Positions 40,141 through 47,297 of a stretch of 64,000 bases of DNA are shown here, piece after piece. The notes beneath the pieces are model-generated. The model saw only the letters and a list, made by a program, of their open reading frames with translations, did no database searches and was not told the origin of the DNA. Source of the stretch: Streptomyces smaragdinus (GTDB lineage Bacteria > Actinomycetota > Actinomycetes > Streptomycetales > Streptomycetaceae). Position 1 is the first letter of the stretch. Each line of letters begins with the position of its first letter. The stretch covers positions 20,859 through 84,858 of the forward strand of contig NZ_WEGJ01000031.1 in assembly GCF_009604385.1 (NCBI RefSeq). The letters are read 5' to 3'. The position numbers and the translations under genes are program-made.

Positions 40141-41523
40141 GTGAGCTACTTCGACGCCGCTTCCTCCGCCCCGTTGCACCCCGTCGCGCGGCAGGCGCTG
40201 CTCGCCGCGCTGGACGAGGGGTGGGCCGATCCTGCCCGGCTGTACCGGGAGGGGCGGCGGGCCCGGTTGCTGCTCGACGCCGCGCGGGAGACGGCCGCGG
40301 AGGCGGTGGGGTGCCGGCCGGACGAGCTCAGCTTCACCCCTTCGGGGACGGTGGCGTTGCACCGGGGCGTCGCGGGCGTGCTCGCCGGGCGGCGGCGGGT
40401 GGGGCGGCATCTGGTCGTGTCCGCCGTGGAGCATTCGGCCGTCCTCCATGCGGCCGAGTCCCTCGCCTCGGACGGGGGAACCGTGACCGAGGTCGGCGTG
40501 GACCGGCTCGGACGGGTGACGGCGGACGACTTCGCCGGCGCGCTGCGCGCGGACACCGCGCTGGCGTGTCTGCAGTCCGCGAACCACGAGGTCGGCACCG
40601 TGCAGCCGGCGGCCGAGGCCGCCGCGGCGTGCGCCGCCGCGGGTGTGCCGCTGCTGGTGGACGCGGCGCAGTCGCTGGCGTGGGGGCCGGTGGACGCGGG
40701 GTGGTCGGTGCTCGCGGGCAGCGCGCACAAATGGGGCGGGCCCGCGGGGGTGGGGCTGCTTGCCGTACGGAAAGGTGTTCGGTTCGCGGCCTCCGGGCCC
40801 GTGGACGAGCGGGAGTCGGGCCGCAGCCCCGGGTTCGAGAACCTGCCGGCGATCGTCGCCGCGGCGGCCTCGCTGCGTGCCGTGCGGGCGGAGGCCGGGG
40901 CCGAGGGGGCGCGGCTGCGGGAGCTGGTCGGGCGGATCCGCGCCTCGGTGCCGGAGCTGGTGGGGGACGTCGAGGTGGTGGGCGATCCGGTGCGGCGGCT
41001 GCCGCATCTGGTGACGTTCTCCTGCCTGTACGTGGACGGGGAGGCGCTGTTGCACGCGCTGGACCGGGAGGGGTTCTCCGTTTCGTCGGGATCGTCGTGT
41101 ACGTCGTCGACCCTGACGCCCAGTCATGTGCTGCGGGCGATGGGGGTGCTGTCGGAGGGCAACGTGCGGGTGTCGCTGCCGCTGGGGACGCCTTCTTCCG
41201 AGGTGGACCGGTTCCTTGCGGTGCTTCCGGGGGTTGTCGCGTCGGTTCGGGCCGAGCTGGGGGCGCCTGCGGCGTCCGCCGGTTCGGGGGGTGCGTCCGA
41301 GCTGGTGGTGGATGCGCTGGGGAAGCGGTGTCCGTTGCCGGTGATCGAGCTGGCGAAGGTGATCGGGGATGTGCCCGTCGGGGGGACCGTCGCCGTTCTG
41401 TCGGACGATGAGGCGGCGCGGTTGGATATTCCTGCGTGGTGTGAGATGCGGTCGCAGGAATATGTGGGGGAATCGCCGCTTCCGGGCGGGGGGGCGGAGT
41501 TTGTCGTACGGCGGGTCGTGTGA
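40141..41523 (+). CDS. Cysteine desulfurase fused to TusA sulfurtransferase domain
   Basis: This protein has about 460 residues. Residues 1-365 are an IscS/NifS-type PLP desulfurase: YFDAASSAPLHP, SAVEHSAVLHA, SANHEVGTVQP, PLP-binding K197 in GSAHKWGGP and catalytic C320 in SSGSSCTSS. Residues about 385-460 are a TusA domain with C397 in KRCPLP. The persulfide can pass from C320 to C397 inside one chain, so it is a self-contained sulfur donor, perhaps for tRNA thiolation or cofactors. I prefer GTG 40141 (TAGCGT box 7 bp upstream, leaderless). GTG 40132 after GAGGAAG would add three residues. Confidence 0.9.
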   Translation: MSYFDAASSAPLHPVARQALLAALDEGWADPARLYREGRRARLLLDAARETAAEAVGCRPDELSFTPSGTVALHRGVAGVLAGRRRVGRHLVVSAVEHSAVLHAAESLASDGGTVTEVGVDRLGRVTADDFAGALRADTALACLQSANHEVGTVQPAAEAAAACAAAGVPLLVDAAQSLAWGPVDAGWSVLAGSAHKWGGPAGVGLLAVRKGVRFAASGPVDERESGRSPGFENLPAIVAAAASLRAVRAEAGAEGARLRELVGRIRASVPELVGDVEVVGDPVRRLPHLVTFSCLYVDGEALLHALDREGFSVSSGSSCTSSTLTPSHVLRAMGVLSEGNVRVSLPLGTPSSEVDRFLAVLPGVVASVRAELGAPAASAGSGGASELVVDALGKRCPLPVIELAKVIGDVPVGGTVAVLSDDEAARLDIPAWCEMRSQEYVGESPLPGGGAEFVVRRVV

Positions 41524-41547
41524 GCGGTGACGGGGCCAGCGTCGGTC

Positions 41548-41584
41548 GGCGCTGCGCGCCTCGTCCTCAAACGCCGGACGGGCT
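41548..41584. repeat. Dispersed repeat copy (GTCCTCAAACGCCGGACGGGCT)
   Basis: GCGCTGCGCGCCTC followed by GTCCTCAAACGCCGGACGGGCT is the plus-oriented copy of the element also found at 20608-20682 and 58743-58783. It overlaps the stop of the minus-strand lipoprotein gene and lies between convergent genes. Confidence 0.8.
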
Positions 41585-42989
41585 ATTGGGGGGCTACTTG
41601 CTTTTGCGTCGAGGCGTCCAGTAGGGCTCGGGTTCCCAGTGGTTCGGTCAGGTTTACCGTGCTGGTGAATTCTTTCGCGATCATTACGCACATCGCCCCC
41701 GGGTTCTTTTCCGTCCCGGTGACCAGGATTCGTACTTCCGAGGGCGTTTCCGTCGCCGATGCCGTATAGCGGCTGCATACGCTGCCCGAGAAGTGGACGG
41801 TCACCGACGAGCCCTTCGCCGTGTACGACGTGAGCGTCACCGCCCGGCGCGCCGTCGGGGAGGGCGAGGGGGCCGAGGGCGACGGCTGGTCGGACGCGAG
41901 GTAGCGCGGGGGCAGCGCCGGCCACGTCAGCGTGCCGTGGCCCGGGACCTCGAACAGCCACGACGGCACCAGCCCCGGACTGCCGTTCACCGGCCGCACC
42001 GCCAGCCCGAGTTCCACCCCGGACACCGGCAGCGGCGTGGGCTTCCTCCCCCGCGCACACGGCTGGACCTCACCCAGCCCGCCGTCCTTCCCCTGCACCC
42101 TCCCGGACGCGTGCGGCACCGGCGTCGCGCAGTCCGGCGCCGCCCCGCGGGCCGCCGTCGCGCCCCGCGCCCCGTTCAGCGCCCGCAGCGCCTGCGCCGC
42201 CCCGACCACGGGGTACGTGTCCCCCCGTACGGGCTCCGTCAGCTGTCCCGCGGCCTGAGTGATCATCCCGTCCGGCCCGACCGACAGCCGCGTCCGCCAC
42301 CCCGACGTCGGCAGTCCCCCCAGCACCGGATCGACGTCCACCGTCCGCGACGCCCCCTGTGTCCGCGCGGCGTCGATCCGCGCCCCGGCGTACCCCAGCG
42401 CCCGCAGCACCGGCGCCACCGCGGCCTTCGCCGCCCGCTCCCCCACCGGGGCCACCCGCTCGGTGCACACGGTCGCCGACTCGCAGCGCGCCGGATCCGC
42501 GGGCCCGGCACAGTCCGTCCCGAGCCGGTACGCGCAGACGGCCGCACCGCCCCGGCCGTACGTCCAGGAGCCCGCCGCCGCCCGCCCCACCCACAGCGCG
42601 GACCCCACCCGCCACTCACCGCCCACCCGCCGCGGCTCCCCCCGCACGCCGAGGGCACGCGCCAGCCGGGCGACGGCCTCGGCCGGTACGGCACCGGTCG
42701 TCGCGTACACCGGGGCGGACGACGGACCGCCGGGCAGCTCACCGGTGGCCTTCAGCGGCACGCCGGCCCACTGCGACAGCCCGCCGCCGTCCGGCCCCAG
42801 CCTCAGCACGGGCGGGCCGTCGTCGGAGGAGGAGGGCGAGGGCGACGACGAGGGCTCACCGCCCGAGGCCGTCACGCACCCCGCCAGCAGCGCGGCCAGC
42901 GCGACGACAACAGCCGCCACCGGCCGCAGCCGGCCACGCCGGGGTTCGTCCACGCCTGGTCCGCCGCTCACGTCCGTCCGTCCGGTCAT
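41583..42989 (-). CDS. Putative lipoprotein of unknown function
   Basis: I do not recognise a family. The 468-residue protein has a charged N-terminus, then a hydrophobic signal segment ending in LLAGC (Cys near residue 38), a good lipobox. A Ser/Pro-rich linker and an extracytoplasmic domain follow. The domain has six cysteines in pairs (VCAYRLGTDCAGP, ARCESATVC), suggesting disulfides. A second Ser/Pro/Thr linker (near residue 385) precedes a small C-terminal domain. It is probably cell-surface attached. The gene stands alone, and the codon usage is ordinary. Confidence 0.8.
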   Translation of the reverse strand: MTGRTDVSGGPGVDEPRRGRLRPVAAVVVALAALLAGCVTASGGEPSSSPSPSSSDDGPPVLRLGPDGGGLSQWAGVPLKATGELPGGPSSAPVYATTGAVPAEAVARLARALGVRGEPRRVGGEWRVGSALWVGRAAAGSWTYGRGGAAVCAYRLGTDCAGPADPARCESATVCTERVAPVGERAAKAAVAPVLRALGYAGARIDAARTQGASRTVDVDPVLGGLPTSGWRTRLSVGPDGMITQAAGQLTEPVRGDTYPVVGAAQALRALNGARGATAARGAAPDCATPVPHASGRVQGKDGGLGEVQPCARGRKPTPLPVSGVELGLAVRPVNGSPGLVPSWLFEVPGHGTLTWPALPPRYLASDQPSPSAPSPSPTARRAVTLTSYTAKGSSVTVHFSGSVCSRYTASATETPSEVRILVTGTEKNPGAMCVMIAKEFTSTVNLTEPLGTRALLDASTQKQVAPQ

Positions 42990-43048
42990 GCCGGTGGGAC
43001 GGCGCTGCGGGCCGTTCGGTTCCGTACAGCTGTCCTACGAAGCTCCGG

Positions 43049-43276
43049 CTAGTCGCCGTACTCCGACATCCCGTTCAGCAGGGCGGCCGACCCCGGGGGG
43101 ACCGTGATCCGGGCGAGCTCGCGGATCCGGGCGGGTGACAGCGGGGCCTGCCCCGCCGGGGACATCGAGGTCCAGTGCGGCGCCATCCGGGCGCAGTCGT
43201 CACGCAGCTCGGCCAGGCCTCCGTCCAGCTCCAGGGGAGCCTCGACGGACGCGTGGTGGTGCAGGTGCTTTGCCAT
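43049..43276 (-). CDS. Small hypothetical protein with His-rich N-terminus
   Basis: This 75-residue protein starts MAKHLHHHASVEAPLELDGG and is otherwise acidic, with LSPARIRELARITVPPGSAALLNG near the end. I know no function. A GGAG site lies very close to ATG 43276; an in-frame GTG at 43294 after GGGGAAGG is an alternative and would add six residues. It diverges from the PfkB kinase gene and shares its promoter region. Confidence 0.7.
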   Translation of the reverse strand: MAKHLHHHASVEAPLELDGGLAELRDDCARMAPHWTSMSPAGQAPLSPARIRELARITVPPGSAALLNGMSEYGD

Positions 43277-43369
43277 ATCTCCGACGTTACGCACCCTTCC
43301 CCGGCCGAGAAAGTCCTACCTGACGGTAGTCTCCACGCCCGGCGTGGCCCGGACGGTAGGCTGCCGGTC

Positions 43370-44344
43370 GTGCGAATTGCTGTCTGTGGCTCCATCGCGA
43401 GCGACCATCTGATGACCTTCCCCGGGCGTTTCTCCGAGCAGCTGGTCGCCGACCAGCTGCACACGGTGTCGCTCTCCTTCCTCGTCGACAAGCTGGACAT
43501 CCGGCGCGGCGGGGTCGGACCGAACATCGCCTTCGGCATGGGGCAGCTCGGTGCCGAGCCCGTGCTGGTCGGGGCCGCGGGGTTCGACTTCGAGGAATAC
43601 CGGGCCTGGCTGGAGCGGCACGGGGTGGACACGGCGTCGGTGCGTATCTCCGAGATGCTGCACACCGCGCGGTTCGTCGTCACCACCGACGCCGATCACA
43701 ACCAGATAGGTTCCTTCTACACCGGCGCCATGGCCGAGGCCCGCCACATCGAGCTGCAGACGGTCGCCGACCGGGTCGGCCGGCTCGACCTGGTGGTCAT
43801 CGGCGCGGACGACCCCGAGGCGATGCTGCGGCACACCGAGGAGTGCAAGACCCGGAACATCCCGTTCGCCGCGGACTTCTCCCAGCAGATCGCCTTCATG
43901 GACGGCGAGCGCATCCGGGTGCTGCTGGACGGGGCGACGTACCTCTTCTCGAACGAGTACGAGAAGGGTCTGATCGAGTCCAAGTCCGGCTGGACCCACG
44001 AGCAGATCCTGGAGAAGGTCGGCACGCGGATCACGACGCTCGGCAAGAACGGCGTGCGCATCGAGTCCGTCGGGAAGCCGTCGATCGAGGTGGGCTGCCC
44101 GGAGGAGACCGAGGTCGTGGACCCGACGGGCGCCGGCGACGGCTTCCGCGCCGGGTTCCTGGCCGGGCTGCGCTGGGGCGTCGGCCTGGAGCGGGCGGCG
44201 CAGGTCGGGTGCATGGTGGCCACGCTCGTCATCGAGACGGTCGGCACCCAGGAGTACGCGCTGCAGCGGGCGCACTTCATGGAGCGTTTCACCAAGGCGT
44301 ACGGCTCGGACGCCGCGGCCGACGTCAAGGCCCATCTGGCCTGA
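43370..44344 (+). CDS. PfkB-family kinase, adenosine kinase (AdoK/CbhK)-like
   Basis: This 324-residue ribokinase-fold enzyme strongly resembles M. tuberculosis AdoK (Rv2202c, compared from memory), a bacterial adenosine kinase. Shared parts are MRIAVCGSIASDHLMTFPGRF, HTVSLSFLVD, ARFVVTTDAD, IGADDPEAMLRHTEEC, and the catalytic loop VVDPTGAGDGFRAGF with its base Asp. It may salvage adenosine to AMP; sugar substrates are not excluded. A GTG start 7 bp behind TAGGCT indicates leaderless mRNA. It ends at a very strong bidirectional hairpin. Confidence 0.9.
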   Translation: MRIAVCGSIASDHLMTFPGRFSEQLVADQLHTVSLSFLVDKLDIRRGGVGPNIAFGMGQLGAEPVLVGAAGFDFEEYRAWLERHGVDTASVRISEMLHTARFVVTTDADHNQIGSFYTGAMAEARHIELQTVADRVGRLDLVVIGADDPEAMLRHTEECKTRNIPFAADFSQQIAFMDGERIRVLLDGATYLFSNEYEKGLIESKSGWTHEQILEKVGTRITTLGKNGVRIESVGKPSIEVGCPEETEVVDPTGAGDGFRAGFLAGLRWGVGLERAAQVGCMVATLVIETVGTQEYALQRAHFMERFTKAYGSDAAADVKAHLA

Positions 44345-44358
44345 CGTACCGCGTACGA

Positions 44359-44407
44359 CAACCGCCGAGGGCGGCCCCGGGAGTCCCGGGGCCGCCCTCG
44401 GCGGTTG
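44359..44407. terminator. Strong bidirectional terminator
   Basis: A perfect stem of about 23 bp (44359-44381 with 44385-44407; core CCGAGGGCGGCCCCGGG) closes a 3-base AGT loop between the convergent kinase and erpA genes. It is the longest perfect hairpin I found in the window. Confidence 0.92.
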
Positions 44408-44426
44408 CTGCGACAGGCAGTCGGTG

Positions 44427-44780
44427 TCAGCTGAAGGAGTCACCGCAGGCACAGGAGCCCGTCGCGTTGGGGTTGTCGATGGTGAAGCCCTGCTTCTCGA
44501 TGGTGTCGACGAAGTCGATCGAGGCGCCCATCAGGTACGGCGCGCTCATCCGGTCCGTGACGACCTTCACGCCGCCGAAGTCCTTGACGACGTCGCCGTC
44601 CAGCGAACGCTCGTCGAAGAAGAGCTGGTAGCGCAGCCCGGAGCAGCCGCCCGGCTGCACCGCGACACGCAGCGCCAGGTCGTCACGGCCCTCCTGCTCG
44701 AGCAGGCCCTTGACCTTCGCCGCCGCGGCGTCGGACAGGATGATGCCGTCGGTGATCTTGGTGTCGTCCTGAACGGTCAT
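44427..44780 (-). CDS. erpA: Iron-sulfur cluster insertion protein (ErpA/HesB family)
   Basis: This 117-residue A-type carrier has the three conserved cysteines: one in VQPGGCSGLRY and two in the C-terminal CACGDSF. It accepts a cluster and passes it to apo-targets. The nearby, oppositely oriented quinolinate synthase is a 4Fe-4S enzyme and a plausible client. ATG 44780 follows GGGAG at good spacing; ATG 44786 is a two-codon alternative. Confidence 0.93.
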   Translation of the reverse strand: MTVQDDTKITDGIILSDAAAAKVKGLLEQEGRDDLALRVAVQPGGCSGLRYQLFFDERSLDGDVVKDFGGVKVVTDRMSAPYLMGASIDFVDTIEKQGFTIDNPNATGSCACGDSFS

Positions 44781-44919
44781 TCGCATGTCTCCCGGGTTGC
44801 ATGGACTGCTGCCGATCGGGTCCAACCGGCCCGGACTCGGATTCATTCCCATGCTCGCACATCGCGGGCGGACCGGTCAGCCACCTGCCGTTCACTCCGA
44901 TACCGGCGAACGGGGAATG

Positions 44920-44989
44920 CGTCACATTGACGCGAGCGGTGTCGTCAATGTGACGCGAAAAGGTTAAGATAGATAACGTCATAGTGACG
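44920..44989. promoter_or_regulatory. Three CGTCA-N3-TGACG palindromes before nadA
   Basis: CGTCACATTGACG (44920-44932), CGTCAATGTGACG (44943-44955) and CGTCATAGTGACG (44977-44989) share perfect 5-bp arms and 3-bp centres. Centre distances are 23 and 34 bp. A TAAGAT -10 candidate at 44965-44970 puts the second copy near -35 and the third over the transcription start, as expected for repressor sites. An NAD-pathway regulator is likely, but I cannot assign the family. Confidence 0.75.
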
Positions 44990-45053
44990 AAAATGCATGT
45001 TCCCCGAACAGCTGTTCGCTAGCTGAGCCTCTTCACCAGAAAGGGTTGGTGCC

Positions 45054-46226
45054 GTGACCACCGCCCAGGACCTTGATGTAACGCCGACACCGCTCGCGCT
45101 GCTGCTGCTCGGCCGGGAGGCCGACCCGCGGAGCGAGCGCGGCGTCGACTGTCCCGGCGAGCTCCCCGCGCCGTCCGACCCGGACCTGGTGGAGCGCGCC
45201 CGCGCGGCCAAGGAGAAGCTCGGCGAGAAGGTGTTCGTCCTCGGCCACCACTACCAGCGCGACGAGGTCATCCGGTTCGCCGATGTGACGGGCGACTCCT
45301 TCAGGCTCGCGCAGCAGGCCGCGGCCCGCCCGGAGGCGGAGTACATCGTCTTCTGCGGTGTGCACTTCATGGCGGAGTCCGCCGACATCCTGACCGGCGA
45401 CTCGCAGCAGGTCGTCCTGCCGGATCTGGCCGCCGGCTGCTCGATGGCCGACATGGCCACCGCCGAGCAGGTCGCCGAGTGCTGGGACGTGCTCACGGAG
45501 GCCGGTGTCGCCGGCGTCACCGTCCCCGTCTCGTACATGAACTCCTCCGCCGACATCAAGGCCTTCACCGGCCGGCACGGCGGCACGATATGCACCTCGT
45601 CCAACGCCGAGCGGGCGCTGGACTGGGCGTTCGAGCAGGGGGAGAAGGTCCTCTTCCTGCCGGACCAGCATCTCGGCCGCAACACGGCGGTGCGTGAGAT
45701 GGGCATGTCCCTGGAGGACTGCGTCGTCTACAACCCGCACAAGCCGAACGGCGGGCTCACCGCGGAGCAGCTGCGGGGCGCGAAGATGATCCTGTGGCGG
45801 GGGCACTGCTCGGTGCACGGGCGGTTCTCGCTGGAGTCGGTACGGGAGGTCCGTGAGCGGATCCCCGGCGTGAACGTCCTGGTGCACCCCGAGTGCCGGC
45901 ACGAGGTCGTCACCGCCGCCGACCGCGTCGGGTCGACGGAGTACATCATCAAGGCCCTCGACGCCGCCCCGGCCGGGTCCAAGTGGGCCATCGGCACCGA
46001 GCTGAACCTGGTCCGGCGGCTCGCCAAGGCGCACCCGGACAAGGAGATCGTCTTCCTCGACCGGACGGTCTGCTTCTGCTCGACCATGAACCGCATCGAC
46101 CTCCCGCATCTGGTCTGGGCCCTGGAGTCCCTCGCGGACGGCAAGGTCGTCAACCGGATCGAGGTCGACGAGGAGACCGCCGCCTACGCGCAGCAGGCCC
46201 TGGAGCGGATGCTGGCGCTGCCGTAA
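45054..46226 (+). CDS. nadA: Quinolinate synthase A
   Basis: This 390-residue 4Fe-4S enzyme condenses iminoaspartate and dihydroxyacetone phosphate to quinolinate, the NAD precursor. Motifs: VLGHHYQRDEVIRFAD, cluster Cys in VFCGVHFMAESA, SYMNSSADIKAF, cluster Cys in LWRGHCSVHGRF, HPECRHEVV, GTELNLVRRL and TVCFCSTMNRI with the third cluster Cys. The GTG start follows AAAGGG. No nadB or nadC is nearby (both usually adjoin nadA in other bacteria). The three palindromes upstream suggest tight repression. Confidence 0.96.
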   Translation: MTTAQDLDVTPTPLALLLLGREADPRSERGVDCPGELPAPSDPDLVERARAAKEKLGEKVFVLGHHYQRDEVIRFADVTGDSFRLAQQAAARPEAEYIVFCGVHFMAESADILTGDSQQVVLPDLAAGCSMADMATAEQVAECWDVLTEAGVAGVTVPVSYMNSSADIKAFTGRHGGTICTSSNAERALDWAFEQGEKVLFLPDQHLGRNTAVREMGMSLEDCVVYNPHKPNGGLTAEQLRGAKMILWRGHCSVHGRFSLESVREVRERIPGVNVLVHPECRHEVVTAADRVGSTEYIIKALDAAPAGSKWAIGTELNLVRRLAKAHPDKEIVFLDRTVCFCSTMNRIDLPHLVWALESLADGKVVNRIEVDEETAAYAQQALERMLALP

Positions 46227-46285
46227 CGGACCGCCAACTCGCTTGGCTCACGCCCCCTTTCCCGGTGTTGGATAGGGGGCGTACC

Positions 46286-46325
46286 GCTTTTCCGGGGGAT
46301 GGCCCCCGGACCCCCGGCCGGACAA
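46286..46325. repeat. Dispersed G/C repeat (TTTTCCGGGGGATGGCCCCCGGACCCCCGG)
   Basis: This self-complementary element lies between nadA and the GNAT gene and resembles the copy at 8661-8707. A diverged relative (CCGTTCCGGGGGACGCCCCGCCGGGGGTCCGGGCC) is at about 40031-40065. It can fold into a strong hairpin and may also end nadA transcription. Confidence 0.65.
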
Positions 46326-46370
46326 GCAGGGCGGCCGGGGCATCGGGTGAGACAGCGCGAGGCAAACCGA

Positions 46371-47225
46371 GTGATCCTTCGCCAGCTCCGTGACAGCCGG
46401 GACGACGCCGAGGCCGTCAACGCCATGAAGGCGGCCGCCTTCGGGTCGTCGGTCGACGACTGGCCCGAGACCCGGGTGATCCGGCATCTGAGCCGCGCCC
46501 GGCACTTCGCCCGTACGGACCCCGGGGGCTGCTGGCTGGCGCTGGACCGTCGGGGGCGGACCGTGGGGGCCGCCGTGTCGTCGGCGCGGGAGGGGACCTG
46601 GGGGCTGTCGTTCCTGGGCGTGACGCCCGAGGCGCAGGGGAAGGGCGTCGGGAAGGCGCTGCTGGCGCGGACCCTCGCGCACGGCCGGGGGTGTCTGCGG
46701 GGGATCATCCTCGCGTCCGCGCATCCGGCGGCCGTGCGCTCGTACCGGGCGGCGGGCTTCACCGTGCATCCGGCGATGGAGCTGTCCGGCACCGTCGACC
46801 CGGCGCGGCTGGCGGCGCCGGACGGTCCGGTGATAGCGGGCGGCCCGCAGCACCGGGACATGCTGGACTCGGTGGACCGGGCGCGGCGGGGCGGGGCGCA
46901 CGGGCCGGACCACGAGGAGCTGATGCGGCACTACCGGCTGATCGTCGCGGACGATCTGGCCGGCAGCGGCTACTGCTATCTGGGCGACGGCTGGATCGAA
47001 TGCCTCTCGGCGACCTCCGGCCGGATCGCGACCCGGCTGCTCACCGCGGCCCTCCTCAGCTACGGGCCCGACAGCCCGGTGTCGGTGGGCGGCCTGACCG
47101 CCGAGCAGGAGTGGGCCGTCGACGTGGGCCTGGCGGCCGGTCTGACGCTCGGGACGTCCGGCTTCGTCTGTCTGCGCGGGATGCGGCCGCCGCGGCCGTG
47201 GATACCGTCGGGGGGCTTTCTGTGA
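46371..47225 (+). CDS. GNAT-family N-acetyltransferase
   Basis: This 284-residue protein has one clear GNAT domain in its first half, with the acetyl-CoA pyrophosphate loop LGVTPEAQGKGVGKALLA and ILASAHPAAVRSYRAAGF. The second half (about 150-284) looks like a degenerate second GNAT-like region without a CoA loop. The substrate is unknown. GTG 46371 follows GAGG; an earlier in-frame GTG at 46347 is possible. Confidence 0.85.
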   Translation: MILRQLRDSRDDAEAVNAMKAAAFGSSVDDWPETRVIRHLSRARHFARTDPGGCWLALDRRGRTVGAAVSSAREGTWGLSFLGVTPEAQGKGVGKALLARTLAHGRGCLRGIILASAHPAAVRSYRAAGFTVHPAMELSGTVDPARLAAPDGPVIAGGPQHRDMLDSVDRARRGGAHGPDHEELMRHYRLIVADDLAGSGYCYLGDGWIECLSATSGRIATRLLTAALLSYGPDSPVSVGGLTAEQEWAVDVGLAAGLTLGTSGFVCLRGMRPPRPWIPSGGFL

Positions 47226-47236
47226 CGGGAACGCGA

Positions 47237-47277
47237 GAACCCGCCGGCGGGGCCACAGGGGCTCCGCCGGCGGGTTC
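47237..47277. terminator. Hairpin between GNAT and RND genes (convergent)
   Basis: GAACCCGCCGGCGG and CCGCCGGCGGGTTC form a perfect 14-bp stem with a 13-base loop just after the GNAT stop. It is probably bidirectional. Confidence 0.8.
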
Positions 47278-47297
47278 CGGCTGAGGCGTGGGACGCG

